From positions 1 to 64,000 of the forward strand of contig NZ_JAGMUK010000064.1 in NCBI RefSeq assembly GCF_019049245.1: DNA of 64,000 nucleotides. The letters are read 5' to 3'. Below the pieces are notes generated by a model. It was not told the origin of the DNA. It saw only the letters and a list, made by a program, of their open reading frames with translations, and did not search any database. This document shows, piece after piece, positions 1 through 9,300 of the stretch (positions are counted from its first letter, which is position 1; every line of letters starts with the position of its first letter). Origin of the DNA: Streptomyces sp. AC555_RSS877. Lineage in GTDB: Bacteria; Actinomycetota; Actinomycetes; Streptomycetales; Streptomycetaceae. The position numbers and the translations under genes are program-made.

Positions 1-97
1 GGTGGTGCCTCCGTGCTGGGGCGAGGGTTCGGGGTGCTGGAGCACATGGCGGGGCGTGGGGGGGGGTGGGGCTCAAAGGGTGGAGGGTCGGGGGGCG

Positions 98-1117
98 TTA
101 CTGCGGCCCGCGCGGGCGGGGTGGGGCGGTGGTCTCGCGCAGGACGAGGCGGATGGGCATCTGGACCTGGCCCGGCGCCTCGGCGTCGGGCTCGTCGAGC
201 TGGCGCAGCAGCAGCCGGGCGGCTTCGGCGCCCTGCTCGGCGACCGGCTGGGCAACGGTCGTCAGGCCGACCACGTCGGCGAGTTCGTGGTCGTCGAAGC
301 CGACGACGGACACGTCCTCCGGCACTCGCAGGCGGTGGCGGCGCAGGGCACGCAGGGCGCCCATCGCCATCTCGTCGGACTGCGCGAACACGGCGGTCGG
401 CGGGCGGGAAGCGGCCAGCAGTTCGGTCATGGCCCGCTCGCCGCCCTCGACGGTGTAGTCGCCGTCCGCCTCCAGGGCCGCATCGTGCTCGATGCCGGCG
501 TCGGCCAGGACGTCCAGGTACGCCTGGCGGCGCTCGACGGGAGTGGTCCAGTGCAGCGGCCCGCTGGCGCCCGAGATCATGCCGATGCGGCGGTGGCCGA
601 GGTTGACCAGATGCCGTACGGCACTTTCGGTGCCGGCCCGGTCGTCGATGCCGACGACGGTGAAGCCGGGCCGGGTGCCGCCGACCGTGGTGGCCAGCGG
701 CACCCCCAGGGAACGCAGCGCGGCGGACTCCTCTTCGTCAGGGATGAGAAGCGTCAGCACCGCGTCCACCCGCTTGCGGACCGGCAGCCCGGTGAAGAAA
801 CGTTTGCGAGTCTCCGGCGAGCCGAGGTTGTACAGCAGCACGTCGTACCCGGCGGCGCTGAACTCGCGTTCAGCGGCGTCCAGCACGGTGCCGAAGAACC
901 AGCGGCCCACGTACGGGACCAGGACGCCGATGGTGAAGGTGCGGCCGCTGGCCAGGCTGGAGGCGGAGCGGGACGCGGTGTAGCCGAGCTGGGCGGCGAC
1001 GGCCGCGATCCGGTCCCGCACCTCGTCGGACACGCCCGGCCGGCCGCGCAGGGCACGGGACACGGTGGACGCGGAGACGCCGACCGCCCGGGCGACGTCG
1101 TTGATGCTGGCCGTCAC
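98..1117 (-). CDS. LacI family transcriptional regulator
   Basis: This is a sugar-responsive repressor of 339 aa, the normal LacI length. The N-terminus carries the LacI helix-turn-helix and hinge (SINDVARAVGVSASTVSRAL, then RDRIAAVAAQLGY). Residues from about 60 form the periplasmic-binding-protein-like effector domain. The GTG start at 1117 has a GGGAGGAAC ribosome binding site. It is transcribed away from the GH32-like gene, and a LacI-type palindrome at 1191-1208 lies in the shared intergenic space. It therefore probably represses that gene and itself until a fructose-containing sugar or another ligand binds. The ligand cannot be read from the sequence. Confidence 0.93.
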   Translation of the reverse strand: MTASINDVARAVGVSASTVSRALRGRPGVSDEVRDRIAAVAAQLGYTASRSASSLASGRTFTIGVLVPYVGRWFFGTVLDAAEREFSAAGYDVLLYNLGSPETRKRFFTGLPVRKRVDAVLTLLIPDEEESAALRSLGVPLATTVGGTRPGFTVVGIDDRAGTESAVRHLVNLGHRRIGMISGASGPLHWTTPVERRQAYLDVLADAGIEHDAALEADGDYTVEGGERAMTELLAASRPPTAVFAQSDEMAMGALRALRRHRLRVPEDVSVVGFDDHELADVVGLTTVAQPVAEQGAEAARLLLRQLDEPDAEAPGQVQMPIRLVLRETTAPPRPRGPQ

Positions 1118-1190
1118 GGCGCAGTTCCTCCCGTTGATTTCACGTCGGTGTGATCTGTGGGTGACGTGACCGTAAACCCGACCTCGTTGT

Positions 1191-1208
1191 TGCGCAAGCG
1201 TTTGCGTT
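1191..1208. promoter_or_regulatory. Candidate LacI-family operator
   Basis: CGCAAGCGTTTGCG at 1193-1206 is a 14-bp imperfect palindrome centred on CG, with two mismatched positions. This is the usual form of LacI/GalR operators. It lies between the divergent LacI gene and the GH32-like gene, about 75 bp and 105 bp from their starts. Confidence 0.65.
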
Positions 1209-1298
1209 CATATTTACTGGGCCCGATTCTCAGGAGAGTTCGTTTTCATCGAAGGTCAGCGCACACGCTTGGGCGCTGGGAGCCGACAGGAACTGTGC

Positions 1299-2684
1299 AT
1301 GCGATACGCCCCGCCCGGCCTCTGCCTGAACGACTTCGCCCTGCTGCGGGACAAGGACGGCAGCTACGCGGTGTTGCACCTGCAGGGGCCCTGGACAACC
1401 GAGTTCGACCACCTGCGGATGGAGACCTCCTACGGCCGGGCCACCTCCACCGACCTGGTCGGCTGGCAGCCGCAGGGCACCGCCTTCGGCGTCGGCCTGC
1501 CGGGCCGGTTCGACCAGCAGGCGGTGTGGACCATGCACCCGTTCCGGCACGGCGAGGGCATGGCGATGTTCTACACCGGGGTGAGCGGCCTGACGCCGGG
1601 CCACTGGCCGCTGCAGTCCGTGGGTTTGGCGTACTCCGACCGCACCGACGGCACCGGCTGGCGGCGCCACGGCACCGGGCCGGTCGCCGAGGCGGACCCG
1701 CGCTGGTACCGCACCGGCGAACAGATGGCCTGGCGCGATCCCTTCGTCGTACGCGACGACGAGACGGACGGCTGGATCATGGTCGTCTGCGCCAGCGACA
1801 CCTCCCTCCCAGTGGACGTCAGCGGCTGCGTCGCCTGGGCCACCTCCGACGACCTGGAGCACTGGACCGTCCAGCCACCGCTCGTGTCGCCCGGCGACGT
1901 CAACGAGCTGGAGTGCCCGGTCCTGGAACGCCTCGACGACGGCAGTTGGCTGCTGCTCGGGTCCATCGGCGCGACCCGCGGGTTCGAGTCGTGGACCGCC
2001 CCGAGCCTGCGGGGCCCCTGGACCCGGCGCGGCCCCCTCGGTCCGACCGGCTCCTACGCCCCTCGCGTCATCGCCGCGCCCGACGGCTCCCGTGTCGTCC
2101 TGCACACCACCCCCCGTCAGATCGGCCTCACCGACACCGGCGCCCCCTGCCGGGGCATGCTCGCCCAGCCCAAGTCCCTGGTCGTACCGGAGGATTCGGC
2201 GCCCCGCCTGGAATGGTGGCCCGGCCTGGACGCCTGGCTGGACGAGGAGACGGACCGCCCCACCCTGCACGCCGTGGGCGACCTCGACATCACCGGGCGC
2301 GTCGACATCACCCTGCGCACCGACACCGCGGGCAGCGGTCGGTCCGTCCTTGCGCTGGGCTGCGACGGCAAGAACCTCTGGGTCACCGGCCCCGACGGCA
2401 CCCGCCTCGGCGAGACAGTCCTGGCCGAGCCCGCCGGCACTCTGCGCATCGTCACGGTCGGTGAATACGTCGAGGTCTACGCCGACAACGTCTTCGCCCT
2501 CACGGCCCTGTGCTACTCCGGGCGTCCCGTGCCGTGGACAGCCGTGAGCGAGGAACACAGCCGTACGATCCCGGTCCGCCCGATCCGGCTGCCCGACCCT
2601 CACCGTGACGACGCCTCGGCCATCTGGCCCGGCCCGCACCCCGGTGACGCCCGGGAGCCCGCTCCCGGATCGCTCCCCGGCTGA
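1299..2684 (+). CDS. Glycoside hydrolase family 32-like protein (fructosidase/levanase type)
   Basis: This is a probable beta-fructosidase of the GH32/GH68 five-bladed propeller fold. Visible signature positions are LNDFALL near the N-terminus (nucleophile region), WRDPFVV near residue 145 (the RDP motif) and NELECP near residue 205 (EC acid/base motif). The last third is a beta-sandwich-like domain ending in a Pro-rich tail. No signal peptide is visible, so the enzyme is probably cytoplasmic and acts on imported oligosaccharides. ATG 1299 is chosen because AGGAA sits six bases upstream. A TTG at 1269 is an alternative. The neighbouring LacI regulator and operator suggest sugar induction. GH43 or GH130-type activity cannot be excluded. 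Confidence 0.8.
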   Translation: MRYAPPGLCLNDFALLRDKDGSYAVLHLQGPWTTEFDHLRMETSYGRATSTDLVGWQPQGTAFGVGLPGRFDQQAVWTMHPFRHGEGMAMFYTGVSGLTPGHWPLQSVGLAYSDRTDGTGWRRHGTGPVAEADPRWYRTGEQMAWRDPFVVRDDETDGWIMVVCASDTSLPVDVSGCVAWATSDDLEHWTVQPPLVSPGDVNELECPVLERLDDGSWLLLGSIGATRGFESWTAPSLRGPWTRRGPLGPTGSYAPRVIAAPDGSRVVLHTTPRQIGLTDTGAPCRGMLAQPKSLVVPEDSAPRLEWWPGLDAWLDEETDRPTLHAVGDLDITGRVDITLRTDTAGSGRSVLALGCDGKNLWVTGPDGTRLGETVLAEPAGTLRIVTVGEYVEVYADNVFALTALCYSGRPVPWTAVSEEHSRTIPVRPIRLPDPHRDDASAIWPGPHPGDAREPAPGSLPG

Positions 2685-2716
2685 GCCCCGCACCACGGCA
2701 CCATCCCCGCCTGCGC

Positions 2717-2763
2717 GGGTGACCGGGCCGAGCCCATGCCCACGTGCGGCGGCTCGGTCACCC
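2717..2763 (+). terminator. Imperfect hairpin downstream of the GH32-like gene
   Basis: GGGTGACC...GAGCC pairs with GGCTCGGTCACCC with a small bulge. It lies 33 bases past the stop codon. There is no T-run, as is common in this GC-rich background. The remainder to 2982 shows no gene. Confidence 0.45.
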
Positions 2764-2982
2764 GTTCACACCCCCGCCCCGCGTCCTTCGGGTTCTTTTC
2801 CCGGCTCACCCGCCTCGCGCCGATGACCTGCTGAAACACCGCCCACAGCCCTCGATTCGGGCATCGTCTGACACCCATTCACCCGATTTCTGACGCCACC
2901 TCAGGAAGCGGTCTCGGGCCGGTGCCACTTACCTCGGAGGAGCAGCCCACCACCGAAGTGCGCAGAGCCCGAGGGAGCATCA

Positions 2983-3504
2983 ATGCGACGTACCGCCCGT
3001 CTGCTGTCCGGTACCGCGTTCGCCGTCGCCGTCACCGGCCTCGGCGCCGGGCCCGCGTACGGCGGCAGTCCCGGCGGCCTGGAGGTCTACCCGACCTCCG
3101 CCGTGCCGGGCGGGCAGATCACGGTGAGCACCGCGGACTGCGGGGACGGCGGGACGGCGGCGGGCGACGCCAGCGCGGTGGGCGCCGGTGCGTTCACGCT
3201 GGCGCCCGGCACGCACGAGGGCGATGCGACCGGGCGGTTCCGGGTGCCGCCGAGCGCGCAGCCGGGGACGTACGAGGTCGTCGCGACGTGCGCGGAGAGC
3301 GGCCGGCGGGTCACGGGCGACCTGGTCGTCACGCTGACGTCCGCGCGCGAGTGGGTGGCTCCGCGAGGAAGTGTGAAGACGGGGGTCGGCGGCGCACTGG
3401 GCCCCGACCCCGTACAGACCGCGGCCGGCGTGGCGGCTCTCGCCGTCGCCGCCGCGGGTGGTACCTGGCTCCTGCATCGCCGGGCGAGAGGCGACGGGAT
3501 CTGA
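2983..3504 (+). CDS. Secreted, membrane-anchored hypothetical protein next to a class F sortase
   Basis: The protein has 173 aa. It starts with a Sec-type signal peptide (MRRTARLLSG, hydrophobic stretch, cleavage near AYG-GS) and continues with an Ig-like beta-rich region (PGGQITVSTADC, PGTYEVVATC) with two or more cysteines. Near residue 145 comes a hydrophobic segment followed by HRRAR. That layout resembles a cell-wall anchored protein, but no LPXTG or LAXTG motif is present before the last membrane segment, so it may simply be membrane bound. The class F sortase gene follows after 117 bp. An AGGGAG ribosome binding site precedes the ATG. The function is unknown. Confidence 0.85.
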   Translation: MRRTARLLSGTAFAVAVTGLGAGPAYGGSPGGLEVYPTSAVPGGQITVSTADCGDGGTAAGDASAVGAGAFTLAPGTHEGDATGRFRVPPSAQPGTYEVVATCAESGRRVTGDLVVTLTSAREWVAPRGSVKTGVGGALGPDPVQTAAGVAALAVAAAGGTWLLHRRARGDGI

Positions 3505-3621
3505 CGGACACCCTCCGCTGTCCGTCCGCCGGTACCGCATGCCCCTCCTCCTCCGGGTCCGACGCCCCTCGCGGCCCGGAGGGGGAAGCGGGCCCAGCAC
3601 CTTTCGAAAGGGGCCTTCGCC

Positions 3622-4317
3622 ATGCCCAGGTTCGGCAACGCCGCGATAGCGTCCGTCACCGTCGCGGCCCTGTGCTCCGGCGCCTGGCTGCTGCGCAGCG
3701 GCGCCGAGACACACGCCCCGCCGCAGCCGTCGGCGGCCGAGGCCCGCGTCGACCCACGCACCCAGCGGTCCGCCGCGCCCGCGCTGCCGCCCTCCCCGCC
3801 CGACCGGATCCGCATCCCGTCGATCAACGTGAACGCCCCCCTGACGGGCCTCGGCCTCACCGCGACCGGCAGCCTCGACGTCCCGCCCGCCGCGCGGAAG
3901 AACCTCGCCGGCTGGTACGAGGCCGGCACCACCCCCGGCGAGGCGGGCACCGCGATCGTCGCGGGCCACGTCGACAACGCCGACGGCCCCGCCGTCTTCT
4001 ACGACCTCGGCGCCCTGAGGAAGGGCGCGGTCGTCGAGGTCGACCGGCGGGACGGAGGCGTCGCCGTCTTCACCGTGGACGCGGTCGAGGTGTACGACGC
4101 GAAGGGGTTCCCCGACGCGAAGGTGTACGGGGCGGCCAGGGGACCGGAGTTGCGGGTGATCACATGCGGTGGCGGCTACTCACGGAGCACCGGCTATCAG
4201 GGCAACGTCGTCGCGTTCGCACACCTCACGGGCAGCCGCGCCGGACGATGGACGGGTCTCGGACGTCCGGCGACGGGCAGCCCCACGCGTTCGGCGACAC
4301 CTGACACGTCGGCATGA
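3622..4317 (+). CDS. Class F sortase
   Basis: This is a membrane-anchored transpeptidase of the actinobacterial class F sortases, 231 aa. The N-terminal hydrophobic segment (residues 6-25) is followed by a Pro/Ala-rich spacer. The catalytic domain begins at RIRIPSINV. Catalytic His116 lies in AGHVDN and Cys182 in VITCGGG. The third catalytic residue is less clear: Arg188 (YSRS) is close, and Gln193 sits in the GYQGN strand. The preceding gene encodes an exported protein and is probably the partner or substrate. The start is supported by GAAAGGGG upstream. Confidence 0.9.
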   Translation: MPRFGNAAIASVTVAALCSGAWLLRSGAETHAPPQPSAAEARVDPRTQRSAAPALPPSPPDRIRIPSINVNAPLTGLGLTATGSLDVPPAARKNLAGWYEAGTTPGEAGTAIVAGHVDNADGPAVFYDLGALRKGAVVEVDRRDGGVAVFTVDAVEVYDAKGFPDAKVYGAARGPELRVITCGGGYSRSTGYQGNVVAFAHLTGSRAGRWTGLGRPATGSPTRSATPDTSA

Positions 4318-4338
4318 CGCTCAGGCAGTGAGTCGGCG

Positions 4339-5121
4339 TCACGCCATCCACTGCTCGTACGCCAGTTTCGCCACCAGGGCGAACACCACCGTCAGCAGCA
4401 CCACGCGGACGAAGCCGCTGCCCTTCTTCAGGGCGGTGTGCGCGCCGAGTGTGCCGCCCGCGAGGTTGAAGGCGGCCATGAGGGCGGCCAGTTGCCACAG
4501 GACCGTGCCCTGCCAGGCGAAGGTGGCGAGGGCGCCGCCGTTGGTGCAGCAGTTGACGATCTTGGCGGTGGCGGAGGCGGTGACCAGGTCGAGGTGGAGG
4601 ACGGCGGTGAGGGCCAGGACGAGGAACGTCCCGGTGCCGGGGCCGATCAGACCGTCGTAGAAACCGATGCCGAGGCCGGCGAGGCCGATCGCGCCGAGGA
4701 CGCGGCGGGGGCCCGCCGGGCCGGTGGCGGGGGCCGTACCGAAGGCAGGGCGGGTGATCACGAAGGCCGCGACGGCGACCAGCACCACCATGATCACCGG
4801 CTTGAGGACCTCGGTGCTCATCCCGGCCGCGAAGAAGGCCCCGGCCGAGGAGCCCGCGAGCGCCGCCAGGCCGATGCGTACGGCCAGGCGCACGTCCACG
4901 GGCGCCTGGCGGGCGTACGTCACCGCCGCACCCCCGGTGCCGACGATGGCGACCGCCTTGTTGGTGCCGAGGGCGTACGCGGCAGGGGTGCTCGACGGCA
5001 GTCCGAGGAGCAGCACCGGGAGCAGCAGCAGCCCGCCGCCGCCGACCACCGCGTCGATCCAGCCGGCCGCGAGGGCCGCGAGGCACAGGGTGACGACCAT
5101 GGTCAGCGATATGTCGGGCAT
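4339..5121 (-). CDS. TSUP family (TauE/SafE) membrane transporter
   Basis: The protein has 260 aa with about eight hydrophobic segments and the two repeated TauE/SafE signatures (GWIDAVVGGGGLLLLPVLL near the start, GFYDGLIGPGTGTFLVLAL in the middle). TSUP proteins export or import sulfite, sulfoacetate or related anions. The substrate here cannot be read. It is convergent with the sortase gene and divergent from the nitrite reductase operon. Since NirB-like enzymes and sulfite reductases share chemistry, a link to anion efflux is possible but is only inference. Confidence 0.9.
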   Translation of the reverse strand: MPDISLTMVVTLCLAALAAGWIDAVVGGGGLLLLPVLLLGLPSSTPAAYALGTNKAVAIVGTGGAAVTYARQAPVDVRLAVRIGLAALAGSSAGAFFAAGMSTEVLKPVIMVVLVAVAAFVITRPAFGTAPATGPAGPRRVLGAIGLAGLGIGFYDGLIGPGTGTFLVLALTAVLHLDLVTASATAKIVNCCTNGGALATFAWQGTVLWQLAALMAAFNLAGGTLGAHTALKKGSGFVRVVLLTVVFALVAKLAYEQWMA

Positions 5122-5418
5122 GGTCGGGACCCTGGGGAGGAGATAGATGCGCCGTCCATCGACCTGAGGGAGTTCTGAGGCTCGGGGCCGTCGAACCAGG
5201 ATGTTCCGGGCAGGGCCGGTCGTCCGCCCCCTCGGGCGTGAGCTGGTGAAACCCGGCCCTGACCGCTCGCGCCGCCTCCGGTCGTAGACGATGCCGACTG
5301 CACGGATCCCGGCTGTTCCGCCGGCCCCGGCCCGCCCCCGCCGTGCCCCGCCTCACAGCGCGCCCCCGACGCCCGCCCCCAACCCTCACATCCCTCCACC
5401 GCCCCCGCTGAGGGCAGC
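5122..5418. other. Upstream region of the nitrite reductase operon
   Basis: About 300 bases with no coding signal. The region lies between the divergent TSUP and nitrite reductase genes and is C-rich on the plus strand. Nothing is recognisable in it apart from the GlnR-like site at its right end. Confidence 0.5.
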
Positions 5419-5456
5419 GTTCCCCGCGGGAAACAGACGTGATGCGGCCGGGTAAC
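5419..5456 (+). promoter_or_regulatory. Candidate GlnR double binding site
   Basis: Four pentamers sit in exact register: GTTCC (5419), GAAAC (5430), GATGC (5441) and GTAAC (5452), each separated by 6 bases. This is the gTnAC-n6-GaAAC-n6-GtnAC-n6-GAAAC layout of the Streptomyces GlnR box, with the first two units the best. It ends 23 bp before the ATG of the nitrite reductase operon. nirB is a known GlnR target in Streptomyces coelicolor. Confidence 0.7.
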
Positions 5457-5479
5457 ACCGGCAACGCACGCTCCTAGAC

Positions 5480-6694
5480 ATGACCTCGAATACGCGTGTG
5501 GTGGTGATCGGCGCCGGCATCGCGGGCGTCCGTCTCGCCCGGCGGCTCGGTGAGCTCGGCGTTCCCGTGACGCTCATCGGCGAGGAGGAGCACCGGCCCT
5601 ACAACCGGGTCCTGCTCGCCGAGGTGCTGGCCGGCCGCTACAGCCCCGACGTGATCGCTCTCCCGGCGCCCGCGGAGCTGACGCGCGCCCGGGTCACCGG
5701 CATCGACCGGGCCGGACGGACCGTGGAGTGTGCGGACGGCACGAAGATCGCATACGGCACGCTCGTCCTGGCCACCGGCTCCAACCCCGTACTTCCGCCT
5801 CTGCGCGGCCTGTTCAGCCCCGACCACGTGCTGCCCGAGGGCGTCCACGCCTTCCGCACGATGGACGACTGCCTGGGCCTGTCCAAGGCGGTACGGCCGG
5901 GCACGAAGGCGGTCGTCATCGGCGGTGGGCTCCTCGGAGTGTCCGCGGCCCGCGCGCTCGCCCTGCGCGGCGCCCAGGTCGTCCTCGCCCAGCAGTCCGA
6001 GCGGCTCATGGAGCGCCAGCTCGACCCGTCCGCCTCCAAGCTGGTCCGGCGGCACCTCACCGACCTCGGCGTCGAGATCCACACCGAGTGCCGGGTCCGC
6101 GACGTGCGCTGCGTCGGCGGCACGGTCCGCTCGGTGGAGATGTCCGACGGATACGCCCTCGACGCCGACCTCGTGGTCCTGGCCTGCGGGGTCCACCCGC
6201 GCGTGGGCCTCGCCCAGATCTCCGGCCTCGACGTCCGCAAGGGCGTCGTCGTCGACGACGAACTGCGCACCTCCGACCCCCACATCCGGGCGATCGGCGA
6301 CTGCGCGCAGCACGACGGCACGGTCTACGGACTGGCCACCCCGGCGCTCGAACAGGCCGACGTGCTCGCCGAGTCGCTGGCAGGCCGGACGCACGCCCGC
6401 TACACCGGCACCCGCTCGCTGACCCGACTCACCCTCGCCGGGCAGACCGCCTTCGACCTCGCCGCGTTCGGCGAGACGGAGGCCCTTCCCGGCGATGACG
6501 TGGTCCAGCTCGCCGACGCCACCCGAGGCACCTACCGCAAGGTCGTCGTCCGCGACGACCGCCTGGTCGGCGGGGTCCTCGTCGGCGAACTCGGCACCGT
6601 CGGCGCGCTCGCGCGCGCCTGGGAGGGAGCAGAGCCGCTCCCGTCCGACGGCGGCCCCCTGCTCCACCTGCTCACCAATGATGGAGGCTCCTGA
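5480..6694 (+). CDS. FAD/NAD(P)-dependent oxidoreductase of the nitrite reductase operon
   Basis: This is a 404-aa pyridine-nucleotide disulfide oxidoreductase-like flavoprotein. It has the FAD-binding GAGIAG near residue 11, the NAD(P)-binding GGGLLG near residue 152 and the second FAD motif AIGDCAQ near residue 275. It resembles the N-terminal half of NirB and the small reductases that accompany it. It probably feeds electrons to nitrite reduction. Its stop codon overlaps the nirB start by one base (TGATG), so the two are translationally coupled. A GlnR-like site precedes it. No strong ribosome binding site is visible before the ATG. Confidence 0.9.
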   Translation: MTSNTRVVVIGAGIAGVRLARRLGELGVPVTLIGEEEHRPYNRVLLAEVLAGRYSPDVIALPAPAELTRARVTGIDRAGRTVECADGTKIAYGTLVLATGSNPVLPPLRGLFSPDHVLPEGVHAFRTMDDCLGLSKAVRPGTKAVVIGGGLLGVSAARALALRGAQVVLAQQSERLMERQLDPSASKLVRRHLTDLGVEIHTECRVRDVRCVGGTVRSVEMSDGYALDADLVVLACGVHPRVGLAQISGLDVRKGVVVDDELRTSDPHIRAIGDCAQHDGTVYGLATPALEQADVLAESLAGRTHARYTGTRSLTRLTLAGQTAFDLAAFGETEALPGDDVVQLADATRGTYRKVVVRDDRLVGGVLVGELGTVGALARAWEGAEPLPSDGGPLLHLLTNDGGS

Positions 6695-9300
6695 TGTCCA
6701 CGGACACCCCCACGATCGTGCTCGTCGGCCATGGCATGGTCGGCCAGCGCTTCCTCGAAGCGCTCGCCGAGCGCGGCCTGACCGCCACGCACCGCGTGGT
6801 CGTGCTGTGCGAGGAGCCGCGTCCTGCGTACGACCGCGTGCAGCTCACCTCGTACTTCTCGGGCAAGACGCCCGAGGACCTCTCGATGACGGACATGCAG
6901 TTCATCGCCGACCACGGCATCGAGCTGCACGTCGGTGACCCGGCCGAGACGGTCGACCGCACCTCGAAGAGGGTGACGGCCCGCTCCGGACTGACCGTCG
7001 ACTACGACGTCCTGGTCCTCGCCACCGGTTCGTACCCCTTCGTCCCGCCGGTCCCGAACAAGGACGCCCAGGGCTGCTTCGTCTACCGCACCATCGAGGA
7101 CCTTCTCGCCATCGAGGAGTACGCCAAGTCGCGGACGACGGGTGCGGTGGTCGGCGGCGGTCTGCTCGGACTGGAGGCGGCCGGTGCGCTGAAGGGCCTC
7201 GGCCTCACCTCCCACATCGTGGAGTTCGCCCCCCGCCTGATGCCGGTCCAGGTCGACGAGGGCGGCGGCGCCGCGCTGCTGCGCACCATCGAGGACATGG
7301 GCCTTTCCGTCCACACGGGCGTGGGCACGCAGGAGATCGTGGTCGACGAGTCCGGCGCGGTCACCGGCATGAAGCTGTCCGACGGCTCCGAACTCGCCAC
7401 CGACCTGGTGGTGTTCTCCGCCGGTGTCCGCCCCCGCGACCAGCTGGCCCGCGACTGCGGTCTGACGGTCGGCGAGCGCGGCGGCATCAGCGTCGACGAG
7501 CAGTGCCGCACGGTGAACGACCCGCACGTGTTCGCGATCGGCGAGTGCGCGCTGGCCTCCGACGGCCGGGTGTACGGCCTGGTCGCCCCCGGCTACGAGC
7601 AGGCCGAGACCGTGGCCGCGACGATCGCCGAGGACGAGGCGGAGTTCACCGGCGCCGACCTGTCCACCAAGCTGAAGCTGCTCGGCGTGGACGTGGCCTC
7701 CTTCGGCGACGCGCACGGCGCGACCGAGGACTGCCTGGACGTCGTCTACTCCGACTCCCGCTCGGGCCTGTACAAGAAGCTGGTCATCGGCCGCGACGGC
7801 ACGCTGCTCGGCGGCATCCTGGTCGGCGACGCGGAGGCGTACGGCACGCTGCGCGCGTTCACCGGGTCGGTCCCGCCGGTCTCCCCCGAGTCGCTGGTCC
7901 TGCCCGCCGGATCCGGTGAGAGCGTCCAGCTCGGCCCGTCCGCGCTGCCGGACGAGGCGGTCATCTGCTCCTGCCACAACGTGTCGAAGGGCACCATCCG
8001 CGGTGCGGTGACGGAGCACTCCTGCACGACCGTGCCCGAGGTCAAGAAGTGCACCAAGGCCGGTACCGGCTGCGGCTCCTGCGTCAAGGTCCTCGGCCAG
8101 CTGGTCACCGCCGAGCTGGAGGCCAACGGCGTCGAGGTCGACAAGGGCCTGTGCGGCTGCTTCTCGCAGACCCGCGAGGAGCTGTACGAGATCGTCCTCG
8201 CCCTGCGCATCAACACCTACCAGGACCTCCTGGACCGCTACGGCCGCGAGGACGCCCGGGGCGGCGACGGCTGCGACATCTGCAAGCCGGCGGTCGGCTC
8301 GATCATCGCCTCCCTCGCCCCGACCATCGGCGCGAGCGGCTACGTCCTCGACGGCGAGCAGGCGGCGCTGCAGGAGACCAACGACCACTTCCTCGCCAAC
8401 CTGCAGAAGAACGGCTCGTACTCGGTCGTCCCCCGCATCCCCGGCGGCGAGATCACCCCCGAGGGCCTCATCGTCATCGGCGAGATCGCCCGCGACTTCG
8501 GCCTCTACACGAAGATCACCGGCGGTCAGCGCATCGACATGTTCGGCGCCCGCGTCGAGCAGCTGCCGCTCATCTGGACCCGGCTGGTCGACGCCGGCTT
8601 CGAGTCCGGCCACGCCTACGGCAAGTCCCTGCGCACGGTGAAGTCCTGTGTCGGCCAGACCTGGTGCCGCTACGGCGTCCAGGACTCCGTCCGCATGGCG
8701 ATCGACCTGGAGCTGCGCTACCGGGGCCTCAGGTCCCCGCACAAGCTGAAGTCGGCGGTGTCGGGCTGCGCCCGCGAGTGCGCCGAGGCCCAGTCGAAGG
8801 ACTTCGGCATCATCGCCACCTCCAACGGCTGGAACCTCTACGTCGGCGGCAACGGCGGCGCCACCCCGCGCCACGCGGACCTGCTCGCGCAGGACCTCGA
8901 CGACGACGAGCTGATCCGCCTGATCGACCGCTTCCTGATGTTCTACATCCGCACCGCCGACCGCCTGGAGCGCACCTCCACCTGGCTGGAGCGGATCCCG
9001 GGCGGCCTGGACCACGTACGGGACGTGGTGGTGGAGGACTCCCTCGGCATCTGTGAGGAGCTGGAGTCCCTGATGACGGACCACGTGGCGCACTACGCCG
9101 ACGAGTGGGCGACGACCATCAACGACCCCGAGAAGCTGTCCCGGTTCGTCTCCTTCGTGAACGCGCCCGACACCCCCGACCCGGTCGTCGGCTTCGTCCC
9201 CGAGCGCGACCAGATCAAGCCCGACCTGCCGCTGCTGTCCATCGGCATGCGTCCCAGTGAGAACCCGGCAGACGTCCTGGAAGGAAGTGCCCAGCGATGA
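6694..9300 (+). CDS. nirB: Assimilatory nitrite reductase [NAD(P)H], large subunit
   Basis: This is the cytoplasmic siroheme enzyme that reduces nitrite to ammonium for nitrogen assimilation, 868 aa. The N-terminal half is an FAD/NAD(P)H reductase. A BFD-like [2Fe-2S] region begins with CSCHN near residue 425, followed by paired cysteines (CTKAGTGCGSC). The C-terminal half holds the nitrite/sulfite reductase ferredoxin-like and siroheme domains, with the four ligands of the [4Fe-4S]-siroheme centre at about C652 and C658 (CVGQTWC) and C692 and C696 (CAREC). It overlaps the gene before it by one base and nirD by four. It is probably activated by GlnR under nitrogen limitation. Confidence 0.97.
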   Translation: MSTDTPTIVLVGHGMVGQRFLEALAERGLTATHRVVVLCEEPRPAYDRVQLTSYFSGKTPEDLSMTDMQFIADHGIELHVGDPAETVDRTSKRVTARSGLTVDYDVLVLATGSYPFVPPVPNKDAQGCFVYRTIEDLLAIEEYAKSRTTGAVVGGGLLGLEAAGALKGLGLTSHIVEFAPRLMPVQVDEGGGAALLRTIEDMGLSVHTGVGTQEIVVDESGAVTGMKLSDGSELATDLVVFSAGVRPRDQLARDCGLTVGERGGISVDEQCRTVNDPHVFAIGECALASDGRVYGLVAPGYEQAETVAATIAEDEAEFTGADLSTKLKLLGVDVASFGDAHGATEDCLDVVYSDSRSGLYKKLVIGRDGTLLGGILVGDAEAYGTLRAFTGSVPPVSPESLVLPAGSGESVQLGPSALPDEAVICSCHNVSKGTIRGAVTEHSCTTVPEVKKCTKAGTGCGSCVKVLGQLVTAELEANGVEVDKGLCGCFSQTREELYEIVLALRINTYQDLLDRYGREDARGGDGCDICKPAVGSIIASLAPTIGASGYVLDGEQAALQETNDHFLANLQKNGSYSVVPRIPGGEITPEGLIVIGEIARDFGLYTKITGGQRIDMFGARVEQLPLIWTRLVDAGFESGHAYGKSLRTVKSCVGQTWCRYGVQDSVRMAIDLELRYRGLRSPHKLKSAVSGCARECAEAQSKDFGIIATSNGWNLYVGGNGGATPRHADLLAQDLDDDELIRLIDRFLMFYIRTADRLERTSTWLERIPGGLDHVRDVVVEDSLGICEELESLMTDHVAHYADEWATTINDPEKLSRFVSFVNAPDTPDPVVGFVPERDQIKPDLPLLSIGMRPSENPADVLEGSAQR

